64,000 nucleotides of DNA from contig CM042546.1 in the NCBI GenBank assembly GCA_023630585.1, forward strand, positions 23,572,310-23,636,309, written 5' to 3'. The notes under the pieces are model-generated. The model was given only the letters and a program-made list of their open reading frames with translations. It ran no database searches and was not told the DNA's origin. This DNA is from Cranoglanis bouderius (taxonomy: Eukaryota > Chordata > Actinopteri > Siluriformes > Cranoglanididae). Both the position numbers and the translations under genes were made by a program. Shown piece by piece: positions 22,911 to 35,405 of the stretch; within the stretch, counting starts at the first letter, position 1, and each line of letters opens with the position of its first letter.

Positions 22911-24424
22911 CAATACCCATTTCCATAAAAGTTGGGATTTTTTCTAAAATGCAATAAAAACAAAACACAAATATGTGATTTGTCAAGTCTCTTGAAACTT
23001 TAACTAACTGACAAAAGTACAAAGAAAAGATATTCAATGTTTTCACTGACCAACTTAATTGTATTTTATAAATATAAACAAATTTAGAATTTGATACGTG
23101 CAACACACTCAAAAATAGTTGGGACAGAGGCAAAATAAGACTGAAAAGTTTATAGAATATTCAAGTAACACCATTTTGGAGGATTCCACAATAATCATGT
23201 GAATTGGTAACAGGGGAGGGTATCAGGATTAGGCATAAAAGGAGCATCCACCAAAAGCTCAGACTTTGCAAGCAAGGATGGGTCGTGGCTCATCACTTTG
23301 TGCCAAACTTTGTGAGAGAATTGTCAGTCCGTTCAAAAAGAACATCGCTCAACACAAGATTGCAAAGAATGTAGGTCTTTCACCATCTACAGTGCATAAT
23401 ATTATGAAAAGATTCAGAGAATCTGAAGAAATCTCATTGCTGCCAAATGTGCGTGACCTTTGAGCCCTCAGGCGGCATTGCCATGGCAATCGTCATGCTA
23501 CTGTGATAAATATAACCACACGGGCTCGGGAGTACTTCGGAAAACTGTTGTCACATAACACAGTCCGCTGCTGCATCCAGAAATGTAACCCAAAACTCTA
23601 TTACGCAGGAAGGAAGCCACACATCAACTCTTTGCAGAAATGCCGCTGAGTTCTCTGGCCCGAGCTCATCTCAGCTGGACTGAAAGGCAGTGGAAACATG
23701 TGCTGTGGTCAGATGAGTCCACATTTCAGCTTGTTTTCAGGAAAAATAGATGTCGAGTTCTCCGTGCCAAAGATGAAAAAGACCAACCAGACTGTTATAA
23801 GTGAAAGATGCAAAAGCCAGCATCTGTGATGGTATGGGGGTGCATCAGTGCCCACGGCATGGGTGACTTGCATGTGTGTGAAAGTACCATTGACCACTGA
23901 AGGCATATATTGGGATTTTAGAGAGACATATGCTGCCATCAAGGCAACGTCTTTTCCCATGAAGTCCATGGTTATTTCAGCAGAACAATGCCAGGCCTCA
24001 TTCTGCACATGCTACAACATCGTGGCTTCGTAGACACAGAGTGCGTGTGCTTGACTGGCCTGCCAGCAGTCCAGATCTGTCTCCTATGGTGCATCATGAA
24101 GAGAAGAATCAGAAAATGGAGACCAAGGACTGAAGTCTTGTATCAAGCATGAAGTTCCCAAACGATTAAAAAGTGTAATTAAAAGGAAGGGTGATGTAAC
24201 GCAGTGGTAAACATGCCTCTGTCCCATTCTTTTGTGTGTGTGTGTTTTGCAGGCATTAAATTCTACATTTGTTTATATTTTCAAAATACAATTACGTTGA
24301 TCAATGAAAACATTGTAAATCTTTTCTTTGTACTTTTTTCAGTTAAATAAAGGTTCAAGAGACTTAACAAATCACAGATTTTTGTTGTTAAAAAATATCC
24401 CAACTTTTATGGAAATGGGTATTA
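22911..24424 (+). mobile_element. Tc1-like transposon, family N
   Basis: Inverted ends AATACCCATTTCCATAAAAG (left, after TA) and CTTTTATGGAAATGGGTATT (right). Sub-terminal repeats include AAGTCTCTTGAAACTTTA at the left and its inverse at the right. Length about 1.5 kb, between DNHD1 and the Ig receptor gene. Confidence 0.85.
23278..24200 (+). pseudogene. Transposase remnant (family N)
   Basis: Starts MGRGSSLCAKLCERIV with an HTH (KIAKNVGLSPSTVHNIMKRF). Later pieces in shifted frames are QWKHVLWSDEST, ASVMVWGCISAHGMG and LTGLPASSPDL. Stops and frameshifts are present in every third. Confidence 0.75.
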
Positions 24425-24523
24425 AGATTTAACAGTTGCTCGATCATTTTTAATTTTCCTTTTTCAATATTTTTTTAGTGATTACCTCTATGTGTTGGCA
24501 ATGCAAAACCACCAGTTTTTAAA

Positions 24524-24524
<1 letters not shown>

Positions 24525-24571
<47 letters not shown>

Positions 24572-24573
24572 TT
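24525..24573. repeat. (ATT)n microsatellite
   Basis: About 15 ATT units. Confidence 0.95.
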
Positions 24574-25778
24574 AAAATAAATTTTGCTTGGTTTAACTAT
24601 GACAGCCATCTTTGCGTCATGGCACACAACAAACTTTGGTTATTCAGCTGTTTACGGAAACCTCAATATCTTGGCTCAGGGTGGACCTAGCTCCTTGGAA
24701 CAAAAATTCATATCTAGAGCACATTAAAAGCACAAGGAAAATTAAAAAAGGTTGAGCAAACGACTTTGCAATCATTGAACCACTTGAGATGGAATGACCC
24801 CAAACAGTATTAACAAAAATAACATAACTCTCTCTCTTAATGTATCCTACTTATTTGTTCTTTATTACTGACTGTTATTACTAACCTATCATAATATTTG
24901 GAGGGGATGGGGGCACCACAATATATTTCCGCTTGGGGCATCCAAGACTGGCTTTAGAAATATACAGGTGCTTGCCTAGGGGACAAGATTAATGAATTAT
25001 CCAAACTAAGAACTATCCAAAGTTAGTTAGTTAGCTAAAGCCCGTAGAAACCTACAGAAACTATTGGACAGGGCTTATATGTCCCCCCCCCCGAATAGCT
25101 TTAAAACCCATTAGAAAATGATATCCTACTGAAGCTGCAAGACAATGTTAATATTAATATAGACTGTGACTGTCTATATTAGTTATTAGTTAGTTATTAA
25201 TTTTGTTAAAGTTACAGTACCTGTTTGCAGCCAGCGCTGTTTCTGCTGTGTTTATGTGTCGCTATGCAGTCCGGTTTCCTTAGAAACAGACCCCTGCGGC
25301 GGAGGAATTTCCGTTTTGGTTGGCAGTTTGTTTACTGCTAAAAAAAAAAAAAAAGTTGCAGCAAGAAAACAAATAGTTGTTTTGTATGCTTCAATCTGAA
25401 TGCTAAAAAAATACACCCCAATCTGGAGACAATCCTATAATGGTTATTAAAAGATTTTACTTTCGATAAATTACTAGCGATACTGGACATGTTCAGCAGA
25501 TGGCGCCCTAACAATACAAAATAAACTGCAAAAGAAAGTTTAACGGCAACACACATCTACATGAGTTACTTACCAAAAACATAGCAACTTTATTAGACGT
25601 TTACTTGCAATTTGTACATTTGACATTATTTTCTTATAACAGTCCGATCTTGAATGTGTTATTCCGCTAATACCACAGCGATTTGCAAACGATTACAATG
25701 TTTAATTTATTAATGAACGACAGGTCCGAGAGACAAGTTAGTTCCTGTTCTCACCTACATTATAGCTGTGATAACCAG

Positions 25779-25887
<109 letters not shown>

Positions 25888-26499
25888 GCGCAGTTATATT
25901 ATCGAGAAAACTGAGAAAAAGGAAAGCGTAACAGAGACTCCTTCCATAAATGTTAAATAAATGTCTCCTAACAAAAAAAAAAAAAAAAAAAAAAAAAAAA
26001 ACGATTATAAGAATTATTTTTGTTAAACAACAATACGTTTTTAAAACCGGTTTATTATTAGTTTTGGATTATTTGAATTATTTAACCTAACGGTCGTCGT
26101 CTAATGTCATCTGCAAAAGATAACCACAGGTGTGCTACCAGTCTTCTCTGAAAGCCTTGAATATCTGTGACGTCAACAGTTATAATCTTGTTTAGAAATG
26201 TTGTAGATGCAGAATCACAGAAACCGAGCCTGTTGTTTTGCATCACATTCCTGCACATATGTTGTCAGACGCTTTACAAATTCCTTTTACTGAACAATTA
26301 TTGTAGTAGGAGATGCCAGTGATCTTTTTTGCTGTTGGCTGCAAGCATTCATACACATATTCAGTTCACTTGTCTAGTGTTCAATAATAATAATAATAAT
26401 TATTATTATTTTTTTAAAAATAATTTTGTGTGTAAGCTCCTCAAAGGTTTCTGGGGTAGGCATTCTTTGACAACTGTAGTTGGTCAGGATTTCCAATAA

Positions 26500-26915
26500 T
26501 TCCTCTCGGTCAGGAAAAATGCGTAAGCGCAAGGGCCAAATTGTGATGGCTAGATGACTGGGTCAGAGCCTCTCCAAAACAGCAGGTCTTGTGGGGTGTT
26601 CCTGGTATGCAGTGGCTAGTACCTACCAAAGTGGTCCATGGAAGGACAACCGGTAAATTAGCAGCAGGGTCATGGACGCCCAAGGCATATTGATGTGCAT
26701 GGGGAGCGAAGGCCCATTTGGTCTGATCCCACACAAGAGCTACTATAGTACAAATTGCTGGGTCAGATAGTGCATTGCAGTTTGCTGTGTAGCCACAGAC
26801 TGGTCATAGTGCTGACCTTTGTACACCGCCAAATGGGCATGTGAGCATCAGAACTGATGAATCACATTTTCTTTTACATCATGTGGATGACCGGGTGCGT
26901 GTGCATCCATGGAGA
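26500..26915 (+). mobile_element. Decayed Tc1-like fragment (family E)
   Basis: KGQIVMAR and following residues match the transposase start of the fragment at 16951-17212. Heavily mutated, with no ends present. Confidence 0.6.
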
Positions 26916-26934
26916 CAATTATATTGTTCTTCCT

Positions 26935-27130
26935 ATACACTGAAGAGATTTGGGTTTGAGATCAAAAGATGAATATTAAATGATAGATCAGAATTTCAGC
27001 TTTCATTTCCGGATATTTACACCTAGATGCATTAAACAACTTAGAACATGGAACCTTTTGTGTGAACCTACCCATTTTGACACAATGACAGGTGTTTCTT
27101 GTTGCCCAGGTGTGCCCTGTTAGCAGTCTT
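26935..27130. mobile_element. Family F terminal-region fragment
   Basis: GAAGAGATTTGGGTTTGAGATC and GACAGGTGTTTCTTGTTGCCC match the sub-terminal region of the family F element at 18220-19500. No coding part remains. Confidence 0.6.
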
Positions 27131-27389
27131 GGGGAGTAGCTAACTAAAATTAACAACGCTACTAACTTAACTAAATTTTTCAGTGGTGTGACAGTAGCTC
27201 TGCTAGTTTAAAAAATAGTATAGATTTTCCAATAACTTTTTCAGCATGACCTGGTTGCTTCACAGGAATTAAAAGCCTCATTGTAGCTCACATGGAGAGG
27301 AAGTGACCATCTGATGGACACAAAGTGACCAACCACAGTTTGTTACATGATGTATGGGGCGGGTAAATGATAATGTTGTTGTTGTTCTT

Positions 27390-27612
27390 CTTCTTTCAGC
27401 TGTTCCTGTTAGGGGTTGCCACAGCAGATCATTGGTCCGCATCTGGCACAGTTTTTACGCCGGATGCCCTTTCTGACGCAACCTTCCCATTTTATCTGGG
27501 CTTGGGACCGGGACTGAGTGCAACCCAGTGGCTAGGTTGGTTCCCTGCATGGGAATTGAACCACGGTGGTGAGAGTGCTGCTGGACTACCACGGGACAGG
27601 CGAGTAAGTGAT
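27390..27612 (-). repeat. Probable tRNA-derived SINE fragment
   Basis: Contains GGAATTGAACC, the complement of a tRNA-type B box, and the phrase GGGCTTGGGACCGGGACTGAG. The latter recurs at 34650-34670 in another fragment. Confidence 0.5.
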
Positions 27613-27849
27613 AATAACATTAATTAACTGGTGCTTTGTTGTTACTAGACAACACAACAAAATATTACTTACAAATAGAATAAAAAAAATAATTCAATAA
27701 GTTTATCAGTGTATGCTAAGGGATTTATTTTATGTTCTGAATACAACAGTCTGATTGTATTTCTCAACATCTCGTTTAAAGGAGATGTTATTATTTATTA
27801 TTATTTCCATGATTAATTAATTAATCAGTGGTAAATTGATTTTTTAAAC

Positions 27850-27983
27850 AATAATAACACCACCACCACCACCAACAGTAATAATAATAATAATGATGAT
27901 GATGATGATGATGATGATGATTATTATTATTATTATTTTTTCATTAATTATTCATGATGAGATTAATGATTAATTATCAGCAA

Positions 27984-28017
<34 letters not shown>

Positions 28018-28031
28018 GTAGTAGTAGTAGT
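27850..28031. repeat. Trinucleotide repeat cluster
   Basis: Adjoining CAC, AAT, ATG, ATT and AGT runs with short AT-rich spacers. Confidence 0.9.
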
Positions 28032-28389
28032 ATTATTTATGGAAATAATGATGATAAAATCCCACTTGACTTGACCTGACTTGATAAACCAATCTGGAGA
28101 CCAGAGAGCTGTCTACAGGAGAAAAGAAAGCCATTATGAATCTGAGAAAAGAGGAAAAATCGTCAGAGCCATTGCACAAGCATTGGGCATAGCCAGTACA
28201 ACAATTTAGAATGTCCTGAAAAAGAAAGAAACCACTGTCGTACTAACAACCAGACATCAAACAGGTAAGCCAAGGAAAACAACAGCAGTGGATGACAGAA
28301 ACATTGTGAAATCTATAACAAAAAAACAAAAACAACAGTCAGCGACGTTACATACAACCTCCTCAGGGCAGGTGAAGGTATCACAAATC

Positions 28390-29205
28390 ACTGTTTGGCT
28401 GTATATCAACTGAACAACTGTGGAGAGAGTCAAATGCTCCAGGTTTCTTGGTGTGCATATGAGGACTCTCAACACCACATGCCTTTTGCAAAAGAGCCAA
28501 ACTTCCCCCTCCCATCCTCACCACCTTCTACAGAGGGACACTAGAGAGTGTCCTGACCAGCTGACCATCTCACTGTGTGGAATGGAAACTGCAAAGTATC
28601 TGACTGCAAGACCCTACAGTGGATTTTGAGCAGCTAAAAAGATTATCAAGGTCTCTCTATCCACCATCAACATCTCTTACAACAACCGCTGCATCCACAA
28701 AGCTACCAACATTGCAGACGCACCCTCTCACCCATCTCATGGACTCTTCACCCTCCTGCCATCTGGCAGAAGTTACAGGATCACCTGTGCCACCACCACC
28801 AGACTCTGCAACAGTTTCTTAGCTGAGGCAGTCAGATTAATCAACAGCCTGATGTCTCCCAACTCTCACCAAGGCTAGTCAAACACTTAACCCAGTATGA
28901 CTCAAAAACATTGCATATCTGCACTTTACAAAGCTGCATCAGACACTTTTTATTTATGGAACTAATTTTGCTCCCAGTGTTGCTGCTATATTTATTGCTG
29001 CTACACTACTCAATAGTTTACAGTTTACAGCCCATGTTCTGTGTATTTATTGTCCTGTGCATATTATTCTCTGTAGTTTTTTTCCTAGGACATCTCACAG
29101 TGTATTTGCACTTTATGTAGTCATGCTGTTATGTGTTGCACTATGGTTCTATGTACAAGCTATACAGAGGAATGACAACAAAAACCCACTTGACCTGACC
29201 CCTCA
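28390..29205 (+). mobile_element. LINE 3' fragment (Rex1/CR1-like)
   Basis: Encodes in broken frames the end of a LINE protein (RFLGVHMRTL, then the HPSHGLFTLLPSGRSYR type block and AEAVRLINS). This is followed by a 3' untranslated stretch ending GGAATGACAACAAAAACCC. Class assignment is from general fish LINE knowledge. Confidence 0.65.
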
Positions 29206-30087
29206 GCAGTAAGAATCAGAAGGCCAGATGTACAAGAAATACACAGCCACAAAAGTTCTGTAACCATGATTAACCACTATCGAAATGATGGAAAAGTCAT
29301 AGTATAGAGAAGGAAAGGAAATGATCCAAAACACATGAGCTGAATAGTCAAGCATGGTGAAGGTATGTCATGGCTTGGGCTTGCATGGCTGCTTCTGGAA
29401 CAGGCTCATTATCTTCATTAATGATGTAACATGATTGTAGCAGCAGAATGAATTCAGAAGTTTACAGAAACATTCTGTCTGCCAAGTTACAGAGAATTGC
29501 ATCCAATCTAATAGGGATAAACTTCATCATGCATCTTGCAATATGCACCGATGCAGTTATCGCAAGCAAGGGATATGCAACCAAATGTAAAGTGTTCATG
29601 TTAATTTACTGTTCCAATACTTTTGATCACCCAGAGATTGGGGGAGTCTGCCACCCAAGGTGCCATGTTCTAAGTTGTTTAACACATCTAGAGAAATGCA
29701 TCAGATCTAATTGGAAGGTACTTCATCATGCATCAAGACAATGACCCAAAACACACTGCCAACATAGCATAGGACTTCATCAGGGGGGAAAAAAGTGAAA
29801 TATTTTAGACTGGCCAAGTCAGTCACCAGACCTTAACCCAATTAAGCATGCATTTAACCTCCTGAAGAGGACACAGAAGGGAGAAACCCCCAAAACAAGC
29901 ATGGAAAAGGATCAAAAGATTTGCAACAGTTTGGTGATATTGTTGGTCACAGGCCTGATGCAGTTACTGAAAGCAAGGGATATGCAACCAAATATTAAGT
30001 GTTATTTGCTTTAGGACTGTATGTTCCTATACTTTTGGTCACCTAAAATTTGGGTGGTCTGTCACTGAAGGTGGCATTTTCTGAGTA

Positions 30088-30580
30088 CTGTGCAAAAGTT
30101 TTAGGCACCCTATTTTTTTTAGTACAAAATTTGTTTTTCTAACACAAACATTAGTTTTCTAGCACAAAATGAAATGTTACAGAAAAATGTTTGTATGTGA
30201 TTAAAGAAAGCAGTATATTACATAAGAGACACTTTTCAGACAGTAAACACAATGAAGGCTGCTGGGTTTTGCTGCAGAAATAAGAAGCGAGTGCGAAAGT
30301 CAAAGTGTCCAGAAGAACTGTGTCTGGTTCTGCAAGATGCTCAATAAAACTTACCAGCTCATTTCCTTATAAAACTGCACACATTGTACCTGAGACTACT
30401 ATTTTTATTTTTTATTTTTTTTTGTCACACCAAATATTGACTTTGTTTCATTTACTGCTCTTTACTGCTCTTTACTGTATTTTTTTTTTTAAATGTAGAA
30501 ATATTTAATTTAATTATTTTGAAGGCATCTTTGCTCTACAGCATTTCTTTGCATGTGCCTAAAACTTTTGCACGGTAGTG
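30088..30580. mobile_element. MITE-like element with TA target duplication
   Basis: Left end CTGTGCAAAAGTTTTAGGCA follows TA. Right end TGCCTAAAACTTTTGCACGG is its near-complement, and TA follows 30580. Length 493 bp. It contains a short piece of former coding sequence (CPEELCLVLQDAQ) and no transposase. Confidence 0.75.
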
Positions 30581-30762
30581 TAGATGTATCAGGAAACGAA
30601 ACTGAAATTCTGATCTATCGTTGCATATTGATCTCACACCGAACTATCTTTACTGTACTTTTCACCTGTGAACATCCTGAAGTGCCAAATTACTTTATCT
30701 TTTTGTACTGGTGCTGCCCCTAATAACCTCTCCTACACCAGAAAAACAGAGCATAAACAAAA

Positions 30763-31560
30763 ATGTTGGAAAACATCAAACAAAAACTGGAAAAATGTTA
30801 TAGAAATAGCTTGAATTTAGCTCATAGCTCATTCGTCATGCATGACTGCACCCCAATCCATTCTTCCAACTCCATAGTAAAGTTTGCTGATGACACCATC
30901 ATAGTGGGACTTGTATCTGATAATGAGGAAACAGCCTACAGGGAGGAGGTACAACATCTAATTCAGTGGTGTATGGACAATAATTTGGTCCTGAACACCA
31001 CAACATCCAAGGAGATCATTGTAGACTTCAGGAGATCCAGGAGGACCACTCATCTCCCTCTGCATATAAATGGAGAAGATGTGGAGAGTGTGAACGACAT
31101 CAGGTTCCTTGGAGTCTACATGACAAAAGATCTCACATGGTCCGTCAACACCTCTCACCTGGTGAAGAAAGCACAACAAAGGCTATTCTTCCTGCGGAAA
31201 CTCAAACAGGCCAGACTACCTACACAGCTCCTTGTAAATTTCTATCACAGCACCATAGAGAACATACTCACATACGGTATCACAGTGTGGTATGCTACAG
31301 TTGCACTAAGGAAAACCACAAAGACTTGTGTCGGGTAGTTAAATCAGCACAACGCATCATAGGCACTGAGCTCCCGTACCTGGACATTGTAAATGCTAAC
31401 TGACTGCAAACAGAGGCCAGCAGCATCATTAAAGACTCCATTCACCCAGGAATGTTTGTCCCCTTACCATCTGGAAAGAAGTACAGGGCCATCAAGTCAC
31501 ACTCGCTTCTTTCACAAAAGTGTAGGTACCATCACCCCCTGATTAGTAGTTTTATTTTTA
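30763..31560 (+). pseudogene. LINE reverse transcriptase fragment
   Basis: 191-codon open stretch with VKFADDTIIVGLVSDNE (the FADD catalytic box of reverse transcriptase), LNTTTSKEIIVDFRRSR, FLGVYMTKDLTW and VKKAQQRLFFLRKLKQ. A frameshift near 31300 moves the rest to another frame (RVVKSAQRIIGTELPYL). The 5' part is absent, as usual for LINE insertions. Confidence 0.85.
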
Positions 31561-31574
31561 GCAGCAGATGAAGA

Positions 31575-31770
31575 GAAGAAAAGAAGCCTTTATTTGTCAC
31601 ATATAGCACAGTGAAATTCTTTTTTTTTTTTTGCATATCCCAGCTTGTTAGGAAGCTGGGGTCAGAGCACAGTGTCAGCCATGATACAACGCCCCGAGAG
31701 GGGTCTTAGCTATAGAAAGGCTGTAATTTCTGCTAGGTCAGCATATCACTCCACCCTAATAGAACAAAAA
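31575..31770. repeat. SINE/LINE-tail repeat fragment
   Basis: AAGCCTTTATTTGTCACATA, a T tract, and CCCAGCTTGTTAGGAAGCTG resemble a widespread fish repeat. No ends were recognised. Confidence 0.4.
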
Positions 31771-32009
31771 CAATTGTAGATTCTTTGATACAGTAGCAAA
31801 GTTAACCAGGAATAAGACCACATCTGAAGCAAAAATACCAACTGCATGTATAGTAGCAGTGAATTTATGAGTTTTTTTCATAACAAAATTGAAAACGTAA
31901 GACAATTTGATAACTATGTTGAGTACAATATAACCCCATTAGTAGAGTAATTAGAATCTTTTACTCTGGACTGTCACTGATTTCTTCTTCAAAATCAACA
32001 TGTGCACTA

Positions 32010-33136
32010 GAGCCCTTACCCACACATTTCCTTATACAAATACTACCAGAAGCAAACAAACCTCTATTAAAAATGATCAGTGCATCTGATAGCAAGGGCT
32101 ATGAACCTAAATCCTTTAAACTAACAGTTATTAAACCTCTGATTCAAAAACCTGACCTAGTCAGCTGTCAAACTATAAGCCAATATCAAACCTCCCTCCC
32201 CTTTATCCCTAAGATGCTAGAAAATGTTGTAGCTCAGCAATTAGCTCATACCTGCATAGGAATCACATTCATGGAATCTTTCAGTCAGGATTTAGACCTT
32301 ATCACAGTACTGAGACAGCAGTAGTTAAAGTAGTTGCTTGATTTTAGTGCAGCTTTTGATACCATAGATCGCAATATTCTGAGAGACAGCCTGGAAATAT
32401 TTGGGGAGTTAAGGGAACAGGTACAGGCTCTTTGGTACAGGTCATATTTGACTGATAACTGAATCAGCTCGTAGATAAATGTTATACTGTAAATTTTGAC
32501 TCCTCTATGTGTATAAAAAGTAAAAGTTTGTTGTTCCATTAGGCTCGGTTCTAAGGCCAAGCGGTGGCTCTTTTCTCTCTATATGCTAAGTCTGGGTGCA
32601 ATTATTGGTGTCAGCTTCAACTGCTATGCTGATGATGCATGGCTTTATGTTTCAGCAAAGATGACAGACACCAGCTTAATAAAGTTAAGGACTGTGTAAA
32701 TGATATTAGACATTAGGACATTAGATCTCTTACTATGTTGAGCTACATGTTACCACATGGGATTCTGGTACCTGACATGGTTTCCTTCCACCCTCCAGAC
32801 ATGCCTGGCCCATCCTGATACTCTACTTCTGCTTAGAGCTTTCTTCACCTGAGAGTCACTTGCTGTTGCTGAGGCCCTGCATGGATATCCTACATTGCTG
32901 TGGATGGTCCCACTTGGATACCTTGGATCATGAACTTAATGCTCATAATGAACATTCTTTCAGCACACTCATTATTGTCTGATTTTATAGCATACAGTTG
33001 TAGAAGAGTAAGGACTCAGGGTTGTTTTCCTTGCCACTGTGAACTCTGGCTTGCTCACTAGACATCTAAATCTACATTTGGATTTCTGTAAAGCTGCTTT
33101 TTGACAATGTCCATTGTTAAACGTGCTATACAAATA
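32010..33136 (+). pseudogene. L2-like LINE fragment with 3' tail
   Basis: Reverse transcriptase blocks FKLTVIKPLIQKPDL and LLDFSAAFDTIDRNIL are separated by stops. The 3' tail ends TGCTATACAAATA after TTTCTGTAAAGCTGC, typical of fish L2 elements. A Tc1 end fragment follows immediately. Confidence 0.8.
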
Positions 33137-33138
33137 TA

Positions 33139-33270
33139 CAGTGTCCTCCACTAATATTGGCACCCTTGGTAAATATGAGCAAAGAAGGCTGTGAAAAAAG
33201 TATCTTTCTTGTTTAACCTTTTGAGCTTTTGTTAAATAATAGTAATCACAAAAATATACTACCATACTAT
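33139..33270. mobile_element. Tc1-like terminal fragment (family G)
   Basis: CAGTGTCCTCCACTAATATT and TAAATATGAGCAAAGAAGGC match the left end of the family G element at 61176. Only the terminal repeat region is present. Confidence 0.75.
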
Positions 33271-33559
33271 TGTAAACATAGCGAATGTGGCAGCAAGTGC
33301 TTAATTAAATGCTTAATTAATTACAATAAAAGTATAACTCGATTACTGCTGCATTTCTGACAATGACATTCAATTTTTTGAATTTGTTCAATGACAGTAG
33401 CATAGTTTAGCTCGTCCTCATGGGCTTATTTAAGTATTACTTACCACTGAGTATTAGTTATTTATTTAATGACACTTTTTAATACTTTTAAGTTGTATGG
33501 TATGTTTTTGGGAAATGCTTCTAAGTGAAATGAAAAAAAGTCCAACTCTCTAACATGTA

Positions 33560-34100
33560 AAGGTGCATTCACAGAGTGACTGGAGACTATTCATTTTCAA
33601 CGAGATCTGGCGACTTCCAGCGATATGAGCGACCGCGACCCTTAGTGACTAGATGTGGACATGTCCAGTGACGCGACAAAGTTGAGAAAAGTTTAACTTC
33701 ATGCAAATTTGAAGCGACTTGGTGCAGCGACTACCAATGGGAGTGAAGACAGTAGAGCGCACGTGATCCGAAGCCAGCCATGCTCACTAGCAGAAGCAGC
33801 ACCATTGCAGCAGTAGCCAATTAGCTTAGTTTAGCTTATCTTAGCTTAGCTTAGGATTTTAGCGGGTTTAAAGCAAAAAAAAATAAATAAATAAAAGAAA
33901 TAATAATAAAACTCTTTGTTGCAATTGAGCAAAATCCCAGTGTAGCTCCTATCTTTGGTTAAGTTCACCCAGGAAACACGGAGGACATGGCCGAAGAGCT
34001 GCGGTCCGGGTCCCAGTCACCATTGAAGATATAGTGAATGACACCCTTATGGTGACGCTCACTTACTGAGATCTACACCGGGATTTGATCAATTGCAACA
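33560..34100. repeat. Unclassified GCGAC-rich repeat region
   Basis: The words GCGAC, GCGAT and GTGAC recur about ten times between 33600 and 33745, giving a local base composition unlike the flanks. No coding frame or clear ends were seen. Possibly a DNA-transposon remnant. Confidence 0.3.
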
Positions 34101-34634
34101 AAAAGTGTGTCTTTCCCCCCTCCACTCATTCACTGTAATCACAGGACATAATAACATGAAATTTCAGTTTCTGTTAACACTGGAACATGCTGTCTGAGTT
34201 GAGCTGAATAATCAGATAAAGAAATAGGCTAAACAAACTTCAAACTTAAGTACTGAGTAATTACTTTTGACTATTATTCATGCTGCTTACAATTCCAGCA
34301 CACCAGTGGTGTAGTCCTAAAAAAAGCAGTTCACCATTAGCCTCCCACTAACTATAATTTATGGATATATTTAAAAAAAAAAAAAAAAAAAAAAAAGTTT
34401 AAAATGTGCTTCATGTGGTAATATCTAAATTAATAGAATTTATTCAAATCAAAAATATTAAACATCACTGTATCACCCTACATTAGGTTACACAAACAAA
34501 ACTGAATTTAAGGTAGAACTAGCACCTTAAGGTAACATTTGCAGCTTACCAATTTTTAATAGAGTACCATAAACTTTACCATGTTTTTTTCATAGTGTTC
34601 ATTTTGGTAACTTTTGTAACACCCCTCTTTGGTG

Positions 34635-34735
34635 GTAGTACCCCAGGGCTTGGGACCGGCACTGAGTGCAATCCCCAGTTGCTGGGGTTCCCTGCCCAGG
34701 AATCGAACCTGGGCTGCGGTGGTAAGTCGGACATA
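34635..34735 (-). repeat. Probable tRNA-derived SINE fragment
   Basis: Contains GGAATCGAACCTGGGC, whose complement is a tRNA B-box-like GTTCGATTCC, and the phrase GGGCTTGGGACCGGCACTGAG shared with 27510. Confidence 0.5.
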
Positions 34736-35247
34736 CATTGCTGGATTTTATTTCATATTTTATTAAAATCTCCATTTTCTGTAACAGAACGCGAGGGTGC
34801 TGTTTCAGCACATCTGACATTATGGGGGAAAAAGAATATATATTTTGGCATATTTTTGTGATCCGCTGTTAACATATCAAATTCAGCACAGAATTTGTAA
34901 AGGTTGGAAGTCTGAAACAATCATTTGTGTAAACAATTGTGATGACAGCATAAGAAGGTTTACAAATGGCAAAAGAACAAATCTCTTGAGTGATAGCCTT
35001 TCTCTTTGGCCATTTTCTGCAAACATTTTAAGCTCAACTGAGTGACTGTTGGTATTTGAATTTTTTATTTCAAACCCTTGCCCACCCTGTTTTACCCAGG
35101 CCCACCCACTGGTCAATCTCTGGCCTTGCCACAGCTGCAAACAGCCCCTCCCATGACATGCCATTTCACAAGGAATGTTAGATGTGTTAGACACTGCCCT
35201 TGGTGGTTATCCAGTGTTCATATAAACATTAACTAGTGTTCTGCCTA

Positions 35248-35256
<9 letters not shown>

Positions 35257-35337
<81 letters not shown>

Positions 35338-35405
35338 TGTGCGTGCGTGTGCGTGCGTGCGTGTGTGTGTGTGTGTGTGCGTGCGTGCGTGTGTGTGTGT
35401 GTGTG
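35257..35405. repeat. (GT)n/(GTGC)n compound microsatellite
   Basis: About 150 bp of alternating purine-pyrimidine GT with embedded GTGC blocks. It gives spurious open frames on both strands. Confidence 0.97.

Larger units (their letters stand above)
22395..25010. mobile_element. Possible hAT-like element remnant interrupted by a Tc1 element
   Basis: Left part has a GATGATGTCATTTGTGAAGG segment and a short open stretch reading SGAEKRKKK (22720-22745), reminiscent of the start of fish hAT-derived coding sequence. Right part (24425-25010) has a GGGGGCACCA segment. A Tc1 copy at 22911-24424 sits between them. No clear terminal repeats or 8-bp target duplication were found, so this is tentative. 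Confidence 0.3.
28085..30660 (+). mobile_element. Family F copy 2, decayed, broken by a LINE piece and a MITE
   Basis: Transposase-start sequence at 28095-28390 (RAIAQALGIASTTI-like) is interrupted by LINE sequence at 28390-29205. It resumes at 29205 with the SVIVKHGE-type and NSEVYRNIL regions, and part of the 3' half appears twice (29440-29700 and 29690-30080). Terminal-type sequence at 30585-30660 lies beyond a MITE inserted at 30088-30580. No intact frame survives. Confidence 0.6.

Noticed and set aside
22654..23133. 159-codon minus-strand open frame between DNHD1 and the family N transposon
   Set aside because: It crosses the transposon end at 22911, has no domain signal and is AT-rich random sequence.
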